This document shows positions 43,290-52,898 of a stretch of 64,000 nucleotides of DNA, piece after piece; within the stretch, counting starts at the first letter, position 1; every line of letters begins with the position of its first letter. This stretch comes from Sedimenticola thiotaurini (GTDB lineage Bacteria; Pseudomonadota; Gammaproteobacteria; Chromatiales; Chromatiaceae), in NCBI GenBank assembly GCA_007713595.1, contig VMRY01000003.1, positions 434,001-498,000 on the forward strand, given 5' to 3'. The notes under the pieces were generated by a model, which worked only from the letters and a program-made list of their open reading frames with translations, was not told where the DNA came from and made no database searches. The translations under genes and the position numbers were made by a program.

Positions 43290-46200
43290 ATGGCCGTAGT
43301 ACCCAAACAGAATGGGTTGGATATCCTGCGGAAGCTGGTTCCGCTTAATACGCTTACAGAGGAGACTCTGGCTGAGCTGATGGATACTGTTGAGTTTGAA
43401 AAAGTATCCAAAGGTGCTTTTATATTCCGGGAGGGGGATTCTAGTCCGGAACGGATCTATCTGTTATCGGGCAAGGTCGCATTGCTGGAGGCCGGCAAAG
43501 AGATCGATACCGTGGCCGCTGGCACAAACATGGCGCGCTACCCTGTGGCGCATCATATTCCCCGTAGATACAGCGTACAGGCCAAAACCCGAGCGGAAGT
43601 CGTACGTATTGGCAATCGATTGCTGAGTGATCTGCTCTCTCGTGGTGGAAATGCCCTCTACCAGGTGGAGGAGTTAAATACGGAATCAGAAGATGACTGG
43701 ATGAGCCAGTTGTTGCAGTCACCCATCTTTCAGCGTATCCCTGCGGCCAATATTCAGAACATCATGATGCGTATGGAGGAGATGCCTGTCTCTTCCGGCG
43801 AGATAGTGATACGACAAGGTGATGAGGGAGACTTTTTCTATCTCATCAATCGGGGGCAGTGTGCAATTACCAAAGAGCAGGAAGATGGTGAGATAGCGGA
43901 GATCGCGCGCCTCGGTCCGGGTGATTCGGTGGGCGAGGAGTCACTGCTCTCCGGTCAGAAACGGGGTAGCACTGTCAGCATGTTGACTGATGGCGTTCTG
44001 TTTCGTTTGGGCAAAAAAGATTTTATCGAATATATCAAACTACCCCTGGCTAATGCGATTGGCTACGAAGCGGCGCTGGATAAAGTTTCAAAAGGCGCTG
44101 TATGGTTGGATGTGCGCTCGGCACTGGAATATGAGCGGTCACATATTCCTCAGAGTATCAATATCCCTTTCAATGATCTTCGCTCAAAAGTTTCCGAGCT
44201 CGATTCAAACAAGACATACGTGGTCTATTGCCAAGATGGGTTAGTCAGCTCAACAGCCATCTACCTGTTGATGGAGCGTGATCTGGATGGCTTTGTTCTG
44301 GAACGTGGCCTTGAATCAGTGCCAGATGAAATCGTTAATAAAGAGCGGACACAGGATGGTGCTCAGATCATCAATTTCAGACCTGACCTGGATGACTCAG
44401 CTACCACACAAATTGATAGCAGCACCGCACCTGATGATGAAGCGAGCCTGCTAAGAGAGCGTCTACACAAGACCGAGGCCCAGGCTCAAGAGCAGTTACA
44501 GCGCGCCAGAAAAATGAAGCTGATGCTGGAGAAGCTGAAAGGACGTTTGGCTGAAGCGGAAGAGGAGGGTGGCAAAGAGAGCAAAGAGCGCCAACGCCTG
44601 GCGGGAGAGATAGAGAGCCTGCAGCATCGGTTACGTGAGCGTGACGAGGCACATGGCGCTTTGAAACAGAAGCAGTCAGCTGTAAATGAACAGTTGAGTG
44701 ATTTGAAGGCGGAGCGGGATCAGTTGCAGGACGAGCTGACCAAGATGTGCCAACAGGTTGGCAAGCTTGAGAAACGTCTTGAGGCGAAACAGCAAGAGGA
44801 AGAGGCGCTTAAAAGTCTGCAGTCTGAGAGCCAGCAGAAAGCGCAGGCACTGATAGAGCTGAAGAGTGAGCTTGATACAGAGAGATCGAACCGCCTTCAA
44901 TCAGATGAACAGAATAAATCATTACAGCTGGCGCTGGAGGAAACCAGAGCTGAGATCAACAAACTCAATAATGAACTGCAAACCCGCGACACATCAATAG
45001 AGCAACTAGAACAAAAGCAGCAATCAGTGGAAGCAGCCCAGACTGAACTGGAGACAGAGCGCACTTCGCTACAGAATGAAGGGCAGAAGTTACAGAGTGA
45101 ACTTGATCAGGCGCGGGCTGAGATCGATAGATTAACCGGTGAACTCGCAACACAAGTCCAAGCGATCCAGGCGCTCGATGGTCAACAGCATACATTGGCG
45201 GAAACCCAGTTGGAACTTGATCGGCTCAATAGAGAGCTGCAAGCGCGCGATGAATCGCTACAACAGTTACAGCAGAATCAACAATTGCTGGATGCTAATC
45301 AGAGTGAGGTGGCTGCATTAGAAACCGCACGCGCCGCACTTGAGACTGAGCATACGGCACTCAAGTCTGAACTCGAACTGGCCCAGACAGAAATCAAGCA
45401 GCTGACAGTCGAGATAACAGACCATACAGAGGCGAACCAGAAACAGAAGTCCGAGCTGGAGCGTTTGGAGCGTGAGCTGAAAGAGGCGCAGAATTCCGTT
45501 ATCAGTTTACAGGCAGAGCAATCCCAGGCGGGAGAGAGCGAGCTGTCATTAAAGGCCTCTCTGGAGACGGCAGAGAGTCGTATTGCTGAACTTGAATCAG
45601 AGATCTCCAATCGAGAAAGTGATGAGAACGAGCGAGCCGAAAAACTGACTCTCCTGGAAAAGCAACAACTGCTCCTGAATTCAGAAATTGATCAACTGCG
45701 TGGTGAACTGGAGGGCGCCTCTGCCCAGGTTGCCGCGCTTGAGTCTGAGCGAAATGAAGCTGAAAAACTGTTTCAACAAAATAAGACAGAGCTTGAGTCA
45801 ACACTTAAACAATCACTTTATGAGGCGGTCGAAGGGCGTACGCATGCTGAGAATGAGTTGCGGAACATCACCGATGAGCGGGATCGACTGACCGCAGAGC
45901 TGTCCGTGCTCAAGACTCATCATGAACAGTTATTGCGTCAGGCCGATGAGCATCAGCAGGCATTAGCGGAACTGGAAGGAGAGAAGGCGACTGCTGGCAG
46001 TGAGGTGCTGTTGTCGAGTCAGGTGGAACAGGCCAGGTTGGCTGAAGCACTGGATAAGGCCAGCGCAGAGTTGACTGGATTACAGGCGTCAATAGAAGAG
46101 AAAGACCAGACATTGGCGGAGCTCTCCAAGACCCTGAATGAAAAACAACAAGAGGGAGAACAAGCCAGCACAAGATTACTTGATGCTGAAAATGAGCTCA

Positions 46201-48383
46201 AAACGTTGCAGGCTGCAAGTAAAGAGCTGAATGAAAATTTACTCAATCTGCAAGCAGAAAAGGAGCGTATAGAAACGGAATTTGAAGCTGGCCAGCAGGT
46301 GATTGTTGATCTTCAGTCGAGATTAGCCGCAGCAGAATCACAAGAACTGCAAGAGTCCGCAGAGTTATCCAGCTTGCGCGCAGAGCTTGAAGAGATGGCA
46401 GCCGCCAAGGCCGCTGCTGAGGAAGCTGTTGCGCTGGCTCAAAGCCGCAGCGCAAAAGGCAGTGGCGTTAATGCTGACGTGAAGGTCTTGCAGGCAGAGC
46501 TGGCGACACTGAATGATGCCCTGGATGAAGCGGATCATTCATATGAACAGTTGAATAAGGAGAAGCTGGCGCTTGAAGGGGAGCTGAGTCGCTTACAAGC
46601 AGATGCCTCTAATGTGGTTGAAGCGAGTCATAAAGAGGCGGCAGAGCAGGAGGTGACCAGGCTGACGGCGGAGCTGGAGCGCTTGCAAGAACAGCTCTCC
46701 AGTAATGAATCGTCCAGTGAGAAAATTGCGGCACTGGAATCAGAGTTGGCGTTGGTTCGTGAGCGGACAGAAATCGACCTCGGACAGATGCGCAGTGCCT
46801 TGGGAGCCGCAGAAAAGGGCGAAGGAGGAGTTCAGCCCGTTGTAACTTCTGCAGAACTTGATACCTTGCGCGCAGAGTTGGACGAAGCACGCATGTCGCT
46901 CAAGGAGTTGGAGTTAAGCAGTTCAGCCGATGCAGCCGAGAGCGAGGTCTTGCGTCAGGATATCGATAAACTGACACGCTCACTGGATGAGCGGAGTGCG
47001 GAACTTGAGAAGGCCCGCAAACAGAGCCTGCTACTTGAGGAGAAGACCGAAGAGCGCAACAGTGAGATTGATCGACTTAAGCTGGCACTTGAGGCAGCGC
47101 AAGTCGATGCAGATGAAGCGCAGTTCAAAAAAGATGAGGCGCTTGAAGCCAGGAAGCAGGTGGAAGAGGCGCTGTATAAGCTGCAGAAACAGGTTGAGAG
47201 TGAACGACCCAGAGACGATCTTCTGGATAAGCGCGTTGCAAGCAATGATGCGGCCTTTTCCATCCCACAGCAGGGGGGGCGCAAGAGTGCATTCTCTGCA
47301 CTGCTGATAGGTGCTGTTTTGGCGTTTGCAGGAGCAGAGGCACTCTCTATTCTCTCCGGAAAAGGGGAGATCGTCAGTGGCTTCATGGATGGGCAAGATG
47401 CCGCCGTCTTGAGAGAATCAGCTGCGCCGGCTGAGTCATCGCGGGAGCTGGTGCCGACTCCTGTTATTGATACGCCTGCACCCAGCCCGAGTCAGATTGC
47501 AATAACCAAGACACCATCCGCTGAAACAGTGACTGAGCGGGCTGAGCCTGAGGTTTTAACAAAGCCGATCATCACTCCACCGCCTCCAGTTGTAACGCGC
47601 AGGGAACCCGTGGTTGCCAAGGCGCCGCCAAAACCGAAGGAGCCGGAAACCGGCAGTCCGATTCAAGATAGACTTTTTGATGGGGGTAGCGGACCAGAGA
47701 TGCTGTATGTTCGGGGCGGAACATTTGAGATGGGCAGCCGGATCAATCATCTGTCCAGTGAAGAGTTGCCTGTGCATGAAGTCAGGCTGGGCAGTTACAG
47801 TATAGGTAAATACGAAGTGACTTTCCGGGAGTATGAGCTGTTTGCCGCTGCAACAGGACGGCCTCTACCGGATGATCTGGGTTGGGGCCAAGGGCCGCGA
47901 CCGGTTATTAATGTAAGCTGGAATGATGCAAAAGCCTATACAGTCTGGCTCTCTGAACAGACGGGAAAACGTTATCGACTACCCACCGAGGCTGAATGGG
48001 AATATGCTGCCGCTTCGGGTACGGATACACCGTACTGGTGGGGTTTTGATCTGGGCAGTGAAAATGCCAACTGCTTCAATTGCGGCAGCCAATGGGATGG
48101 TGTTTCCACAGCACCAGTTGGAAGGTTTGAGTCCAATGCTTACGGTTTGCATAACACGGCAGGCAATGTCATGGAGTGGGTGGAAGATTGCTATCACAAC
48201 TCATATGAAGGTGCGCCAACGGATGGTTCAAGCTGGCAAGAGCTCGGTTGTAGTGAACGTGTAATACGTGGAGGAGCTTTTAATAAACCCGGTGAGAGTC
48301 TGCGGGTGACAAAACGAGGCCGGTATGACGCGGATGCCAAGTTGTTTGTACTTGGTTTCAGGGTTGCGCGGGATGTTCGGTAA
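43290..48383 (+). CDS. Giant multidomain protein: CNB-CNB-rhodanese-coiled coil-membrane span-FGE-sulfatase fold
   Basis: This 1697-residue protein has two cyclic-nucleotide-binding folds, at about 12-120 and 143-255. The second keeps a phosphate-binding cassette, VGEESLLSGQKRGSTV; the first does not. A rhodanese domain (about 265-350) has its Cys at 314 in YCQDGLVS. A heptad-rich coiled coil runs from about 385 to 1325. One membrane span lies at about 1334-1353, then a Pro-rich linker. From 1471 there is an FGE-sulfatase (SUMF1-like) fold (TFEMGSRINHLSSEE, YRLPTEAEWEYAA, GNVMEWVEDCY). The Cys pair used by true formylglycine-generating enzymes is missing (RGGAFNKPGESLRVTKRG), so that fold is probably not an FGE. 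Predicted topology: sensor and coiled coil in the cytoplasm, FGE-like domain in the periplasm. GGGAG precedes the ATG. I know no named family with this order. Confidence 0.88.
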   Translation: MAVVPKQNGLDILRKLVPLNTLTEETLAELMDTVEFEKVSKGAFIFREGDSSPERIYLLSGKVALLEAGKEIDTVAAGTNMARYPVAHHIPRRYSVQAKTRAEVVRIGNRLLSDLLSRGGNALYQVEELNTESEDDWMSQLLQSPIFQRIPAANIQNIMMRMEEMPVSSGEIVIRQGDEGDFFYLINRGQCAITKEQEDGEIAEIARLGPGDSVGEESLLSGQKRGSTVSMLTDGVLFRLGKKDFIEYIKLPLANAIGYEAALDKVSKGAVWLDVRSALEYERSHIPQSINIPFNDLRSKVSELDSNKTYVVYCQDGLVSSTAIYLLMERDLDGFVLERGLESVPDEIVNKERTQDGAQIINFRPDLDDSATTQIDSSTAPDDEASLLRERLHKTEAQAQEQLQRARKMKLMLEKLKGRLAEAEEEGGKESKERQRLAGEIESLQHRLRERDEAHGALKQKQSAVNEQLSDLKAERDQLQDELTKMCQQVGKLEKRLEAKQQEEEALKSLQSESQQKAQALIELKSELDTERSNRLQSDEQNKSLQLALEETRAEINKLNNELQTRDTSIEQLEQKQQSVEAAQTELETERTSLQNEGQKLQSELDQARAEIDRLTGELATQVQAIQALDGQQHTLAETQLELDRLNRELQARDESLQQLQQNQQLLDANQSEVAALETARAALETEHTALKSELELAQTEIKQLTVEITDHTEANQKQKSELERLERELKEAQNSVISLQAEQSQAGESELSLKASLETAESRIAELESEISNRESDENERAEKLTLLEKQQLLLNSEIDQLRGELEGASAQVAALESERNEAEKLFQQNKTELESTLKQSLYEAVEGRTHAENELRNITDERDRLTAELSVLKTHHEQLLRQADEHQQALAELEGEKATAGSEVLLSSQVEQARLAEALDKASAELTGLQASIEEKDQTLAELSKTLNEKQQEGEQASTRLLDAENELKTLQAASKELNENLLNLQAEKERIETEFEAGQQVIVDLQSRLAAAESQELQESAELSSLRAELEEMAAAKAAAEEAVALAQSRSAKGSGVNADVKVLQAELATLNDALDEADHSYEQLNKEKLALEGELSRLQADASNVVEASHKEAAEQEVTRLTAELERLQEQLSSNESSSEKIAALESELALVRERTEIDLGQMRSALGAAEKGEGGVQPVVTSAELDTLRAELDEARMSLKELELSSSADAAESEVLRQDIDKLTRSLDERSAELEKARKQSLLLEEKTEERNSEIDRLKLALEAAQVDADEAQFKKDEALEARKQVEEALYKLQKQVESERPRDDLLDKRVASNDAAFSIPQQGGRKSAFSALLIGAVLAFAGAEALSILSGKGEIVSGFMDGQDAAVLRESAAPAESSRELVPTPVIDTPAPSPSQIAITKTPSAETVTERAEPEVLTKPIITPPPPVVTRREPVVAKAPPKPKEPETGSPIQDRLFDGGSGPEMLYVRGGTFEMGSRINHLSSEELPVHEVRLGSYSIGKYEVTFREYELFAAATGRPLPDDLGWGQGPRPVINVSWNDAKAYTVWLSEQTGKRYRLPTEAEWEYAAASGTDTPYWWGFDLGSENANCFNCGSQWDGVSTAPVGRFESNAYGLHNTAGNVMEWVEDCYHNSYEGAPTDGSSWQELGCSERVIRGGAFNKPGESLRVTKRGRYDADAKLFVLGFRVARDVR

Positions 48384-48489
48384 ACATCTTGCAATAAACT
48401 GGCTAGATGCGAGCCGGGAGTAGTTTTAACAGTTGTAGGGAAGTGTTTATTCAGAAATCCCTAGCAGACAAAGTATCAGGCACAAAGTA

Positions 48490-48521
48490 AAGCCCCAGGT
48501 CGCTGCAGCAATCTGGGGCTT
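48490..48521 (+). terminator. Stem-loop after the 1697-residue protein gene
   Basis: The 9-bp stem AAGCCCCAG/CTGGGGCTT has a 14-base loop. The tail is TCTTG, not a clean T-run. It also faces the end of the small minus-strand gene at 48548. Confidence 0.6.
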
Positions 48522-48547
48522 CTTGTACAGCCTGTTTCCAGTATGTG

Positions 48548-48754
48548 TTAATCAAAGAAACTATCGATAGGTTTCGTTGCGAGATCAGGTGTAAATCTGG
48601 CCGGCTTGCGCGTATGCACTAGTGGGATCTCTTGAAGTTGCAGGGAAGGGTACAACATATCCTGTGGTCCGTGATTGGGGACCGCTGATTGGTAGTTTTC
48701 GGAACTGCTCATTCCAAGCAGTGCACCACTCGCCATGTCGTATGTACGGATCAT
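48548..48754 (-). CDS. Small hypothetical protein (68 aa)
   Basis: I do not recognise this protein. It begins MIRTYDMASGALLGMSSSEN, has no membrane span, and ends in the acidic-aromatic KPIDSFFD. A strong AGGGGGG lies upstream of the ATG at 48754, which supports real translation. An in-frame start 13 codons earlier is less likely. Confidence 0.6.
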   Translation of the reverse strand: MIRTYDMASGALLGMSSSENYQSAVPNHGPQDMLYPSLQLQEIPLVHTRKPARFTPDLATKPIDSFFD

Positions 48755-48982
48755 CTTGCACCCCCCTTTAGCCGGTGGATTAATCGACCTCATATTATTT
48801 AGCGGTCATCCTTGGCATATCTTTAATAACATTTTCATTGCGCAATATTTTCAACAGCTGACCTGGGAAGATAACTATTCAGGATAACAGGCCCTAATAT
48901 ATCCTATTGAAATTCATCATCTATACTCTCAGTTGTTAGGCTTTTGAACTTTATTGGCAGGTTTATAAACAGCAGGAATGAA

Positions 48983-49264
48983 ATGAAAAAACAACAAGAA
49001 CCGGGAGAATTGTCAGCCAGAGGTACAGGTCGTGCGCGTATGTTGGTTGCGGCAATACTGGGTGCCCTGCTACTCAATCCACCGTTGCTGGAGATTTTTT
49101 CAGTTGACCCTTCAGCACGTCTGTTTGGCTGGCCATTAATACTCTTTTACATAAATCTGACCTGGATTCTCCTGATTGTCATGGTGTTTCTTCCGAGGCT
49201 AGCTGTTTTGTTTAAACCTCTGGGATCTGCAGCTCAGCGGCTGCTGGGTAAAAGGTCTGACTGA
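48983..49264 (+). CDS. Small two-span membrane protein coupled to the CbrA-like kinase (CbrX-like)
   Basis: This 93-residue protein has two hydrophobic helices (MLVAAILGALLLNPPLLEIF and WPLILFYINLTWILLIVMVF) and a basic end. Its TGA overlaps the ATG of the kinase gene as TGATG, so translation is coupled. Position, size and coupling match CbrX, which precedes cbrA in Pseudomonas. Similarity in sequence could not be tested. AGGA precedes the ATG at 48983. Confidence 0.75.
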   Translation: MKKQQEPGELSARGTGRARMLVAAILGALLLNPPLLEIFSVDPSARLFGWPLILFYINLTWILLIVMVFLPRLAVLFKPLGSAAQRLLGKRSD

Positions 49265-52200
49265 TGCAGTTTGCCTGGTGGGTGTTCTTTATCTCTCTGG
49301 CCTATTTGGGGTTGCTGTTTCTGATAGCTCATTTTGCTGACAGGCGCGCAGCGCAGGGAAAAAGATTTGGCGCCAATCCTTATGTTTATTCGCTCTCTCT
49401 TGCTGTGTACTGCACCTCCTGGACATTTTATGGCAGTGTTGGGCGGGCAGCTACGGATGGTATCGGTTTTCTACCAATCTATCTTGGGCCGACCCTTCTG
49501 TTTATGGTGGCCCCCTTTCTGCTGAGAAAAATTCTCAAGATTGCGCAGGCACAACGTACAACATCCATTGCCGATTTCATCTCTTCCCGTTATGGAAAGA
49601 GCCAACTGCTTGCCGGACTGGTAACGGTGGTAGCTGTGATTGGGATCATGCCTTATATCGCCCTGCAACTGAAAGCGGTCTCTACCAGCTTCGATATTCT
49701 GAGCCGCTATCCCGTTATCGCGGCTACGGCTTCAGATCCTGTTGCGGTGCTTAGTGATAAGGCTTTTTACGTTACGATTCTTCTTGCCCTGTTCACTATT
49801 TTTTTTGGAACTCGCCGGTTGGATGCCTCTGAACACCATGAGGGTTTGATGGTGGCGATTGCATTTGAGTCATTGGTAAAACTGTTTGCGTTTATTGCAG
49901 TCGGTGTCTTTGTCACCTTCTTTATGTTTGACGGGTTAGAGTCGATCTTTGACCAGGTGACGGATAATGCGACACTGTCCGAGTTGATTTCAGGTCGTGC
50001 GCTTTTTGATAACGGTAGCTGGACGTTTCTAATGCTGTTGTCAGCGCTGGCCGCTTTCTGTCTTCCCAGGCAGTTTCAGGTTACCGTTGTAGAGAATACA
50101 CATCGCTCCCATCTGGACACGGCGATGTGGCTGTTTCCACTCTACCTTCTGTTGATCAATCTGTTTGTGCTTCCAATTGCCATTGCAGGTTTGGTGACTT
50201 TTCCTGGGGGCGGCATAAATGCAGATACCTTTGTTCTGACTTTGCCGATGTCAGCCGCACAACCGGCACTGGCATTGTTGGTTTATATTGGCGGACTCTC
50301 GGCGGCCAGTGGCATGGTGATTGTGGCAACTGTGGCACTCAGCACCATGGTCTGTAACGATCTGATTGTGCCGGTGATGATGCGCTACCGGTTGCTACAT
50401 TTTGGGCGTATGGAGTCCACAACTGCCACCGGAATGCTCAAGGCACTTAGACGCATCACGATCATCGCTATCCTGCTGCTCTCATACAGCTATTTTAAAA
50501 TTATCGGCGATTCCTATGCTTTAGTGACCATCGGATTGGTCTCTTTTGCTGCTGCAGCCCAGTTCGCACCGCTGATTATTGGTGGAATTTTCTGGAAAGG
50601 GGCTACATTAAAAGGGGCAATAGCCGGACTCAGTACGGGCTTTTTGGTGTGGGGGTACACACTGGTCTTGCCAGCCTTTGCCCAGTCAGGCTGGTTGCCG
50701 CTTTCGTTTATTGAGCAGGGCCCGTTTGGTTTAACCCTGTTAAAACCACAGGCGCTGTTTGGCGTTAGTTGGGATAGTCCGCTGTTACACAGCCTGTTCT
50801 GGAGCGCCTTCATTAATGTTGGTCTCTACCTCTCCGTATCCTTGTTTACCCGGCAAAATCTGATTGAGTGGACGCAGGCAAGGGCATTTGTTGATGTATT
50901 TGAACATAAAAATGAGTATGTCACGCGTCCCTGGGAAGGCCAGATAAGGATCGCCGATCTGGAGCGAACAGTGTTGCGCTTTGTTGACTCTGATCGGGCT
51001 ATGAGTCTGTTTGGTCGTTATCGTGATAGTAGTTTGTCAGGTTATTCGCCAGGTATGGATGCGCCTGCCGACCTGCTTACGGAAGTTGAGAAATTACTCT
51101 CCGGGGTTATCGGCTCGGCCTCGGCAAGAGTGCTGATCAATACCAGTCTGCGGCGTTCCAATATCAATCTGGACAATGTTCTGGATATTATCGATGAGGC
51201 CTCGTTGGCAGTTGAGGCCAGCCGTGAGGTATTGAAGTCGGTTATTGAAAATGTTGACCAGGGTATCTCCATGTATGACAAGGAGATGAATCTGGTTGCC
51301 TGGAACAGACGCTTTGTTGAAATAAATGATATACCCGAGTCGCTGCTACGGGCCGGTGTGACTTTGCGCGATCTCTGTCTGTATAACCTGGATAAGGGTG
51401 AGTATGGCGAGGTGGAGGATCGTGACGCGTTTATTGAACGCTATATTCATGACGCCTTTCAATTACAGCGCACAGTGTTCGAAAAGAAACGCCCGAATAA
51501 CACCATTATCGAGGTGCGCAGAACACCGCTGGCTACGGGGAGTGTGGTCACTACCTATACCGATATTACCCAATCCAAACAGGCCGAACTGGAACTGACC
51601 CGGCTGCGGAATTTATTGGGGAATATGATTGATTCCATGCCATCTGCACTCATTGGCATTGATGTCGATGGTCGGATAACGCATTGGAATCGTGAAGCGG
51701 AACGCATGAGTGGATTGCGTGCCGTGAATGCGATTGGTCAACTGTTATCCGAACTGTTTCCGCTGTTTCCTGATGTACTGCGTAAGATAGCGCGCTCAAT
51801 TCAGACACTCTCACCTGATCAGGCCAGCAATCTGCGCTGGGAAAATGACAAGGGCGAGGTGCGCTATATGGATGTGACCGTCTATCCGTTGCTGGGTGAA
51901 GGCGTGGAGGGTGCGGTGATTCGACTGGACGACGTGACTGAAACAGTACGCATGGAAGAGATGATGGTGCAATCGGAAAAGATGTTGTCGGTAGGTGGCT
52001 TGGCCGCAGGTATGGCGCATGAAATCAATAACCCGTTAGCGGGTATAGTGCAGAGTGTTCAGGTTATTAATACCCGGCTAGGACGCGAGATGGATAAAAA
52101 TCGTAAGGTGGCGGAAAGCTGTGGTACGTCGATTGATGCAGTGGCTGATTACATGGATAAGCGTGGCATAACGGCCCTGATGGAGATGGTTTCTGAATCC

Positions 52201-52776
52201 GGCAAACGGGCAGCAAAGATCGTCAGCAGCATGTTGAGTTTCAGTAGAAAAAGTGATCTCAAGTTTGAGTTGCGCGATCTGCGTTTGCTGTTGGATGAGA
52301 CAGTCGAGATTGCCTCGAATGATTACAGTCTGGAAAAGAATTATGATTTTCGCAAGCTCATCATTCATCGGGAATATCCGGATGAACTGCCGGATGCCTG
52401 GTGTGAAGGCGGGCAGATTCAGCAGGTGTTGCTCAACCTGTTAAAAAATGGAGCACAGGCGATGTTTGAAGCGGCGGCCGCAACACCACAGGAGGGGCGC
52501 AATGATGCCTTTATTTTGCGCATTTATGCGCGTGGTGAGTGGGTCTGCGTAGAGGTAGAGGATAATGGTCCGGGCATGAGCCCAGCGGTTCGGCGGCGCA
52601 TCTTTGAACCCTTTTTCACCACCAAGGAGGTGGGCTCTGGGACCGGACTGGGTCTCTCTGTCTCCTATTTCATCATTACCCAGAATCATCGTGGCAGTAT
52701 TGAAGTGAAGCCGGGCCAAAAGGGCGGCAGCTGTTTCGTTATCCGGCTTCCCACGGCTGCCCCGGAAACGGTTTAA
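49264..52776 (+). CDS. CbrA-like sensor histidine kinase fused to a sodium/solute symporter domain
   Basis: This 1170-residue protein is of CbrA type. Residues 1-510 are an SSS-family transporter with about 13 membrane spans (SLAVYCTSWTFYGSVGRAA is typical). A linker and two PAS domains at about 660-900 follow, then HisKA with phospho-acceptor H919 (MAHEINNPLAGI). The ATPase domain has NLLKNGAQAM, DNGPGMS and GTGLGLS. In Pseudomonas CbrA works with CbrB in carbon/nitrogen balance and histidine use. No CbrB gene is adjacent; the NtrC-type regulator at 9.2 kb is one possible partner. It might sense or move a substrate through the SSS part; inference. Confidence 0.92.
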   Translation: MQFAWWVFFISLAYLGLLFLIAHFADRRAAQGKRFGANPYVYSLSLAVYCTSWTFYGSVGRAATDGIGFLPIYLGPTLLFMVAPFLLRKILKIAQAQRTTSIADFISSRYGKSQLLAGLVTVVAVIGIMPYIALQLKAVSTSFDILSRYPVIAATASDPVAVLSDKAFYVTILLALFTIFFGTRRLDASEHHEGLMVAIAFESLVKLFAFIAVGVFVTFFMFDGLESIFDQVTDNATLSELISGRALFDNGSWTFLMLLSALAAFCLPRQFQVTVVENTHRSHLDTAMWLFPLYLLLINLFVLPIAIAGLVTFPGGGINADTFVLTLPMSAAQPALALLVYIGGLSAASGMVIVATVALSTMVCNDLIVPVMMRYRLLHFGRMESTTATGMLKALRRITIIAILLLSYSYFKIIGDSYALVTIGLVSFAAAAQFAPLIIGGIFWKGATLKGAIAGLSTGFLVWGYTLVLPAFAQSGWLPLSFIEQGPFGLTLLKPQALFGVSWDSPLLHSLFWSAFINVGLYLSVSLFTRQNLIEWTQARAFVDVFEHKNEYVTRPWEGQIRIADLERTVLRFVDSDRAMSLFGRYRDSSLSGYSPGMDAPADLLTEVEKLLSGVIGSASARVLINTSLRRSNINLDNVLDIIDEASLAVEASREVLKSVIENVDQGISMYDKEMNLVAWNRRFVEINDIPESLLRAGVTLRDLCLYNLDKGEYGEVEDRDAFIERYIHDAFQLQRTVFEKKRPNNTIIEVRRTPLATGSVVTTYTDITQSKQAELELTRLRNLLGNMIDSMPSALIGIDVDGRITHWNREAERMSGLRAVNAIGQLLSELFPLFPDVLRKIARSIQTLSPDQASNLRWENDKGEVRYMDVTVYPLLGEGVEGAVIRLDDVTETVRMEEMMVQSEKMLSVGGLAAGMAHEINNPLAGIVQSVQVINTRLGREMDKNRKVAESCGTSIDAVADYMDKRGITALMEMVSESGKRAAKIVSSMLSFSRKSDLKFELRDLRLLLDETVEIASNDYSLEKNYDFRKLIIHREYPDELPDAWCEGGQIQQVLLNLLKNGAQAMFEAAAATPQEGRNDAFILRIYARGEWVCVEVEDNGPGMSPAVRRRIFEPFFTTKEVGSGTGLGLSVSYFIITQNHRGSIEVKPGQKGGSCFVIRLPTAAPETV

Positions 52777-52898
52777 TACAGACGATTTAGCAAAAACCGT
52801 TCGAATGACTGGATTCTGCCTGGCTGGCTGTTGTATGGTCATCCCCGATATTTTGCATACAAACCTTCCCGCAAAGAGATAACTAACAGGAGGCTCCC

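Noticed and set aside
44401-47400. Many long antisense frames opposite the coiled coil
   Set aside because: These are shadows produced by the biased Glu/Leu/Gln codon use of the real gene.
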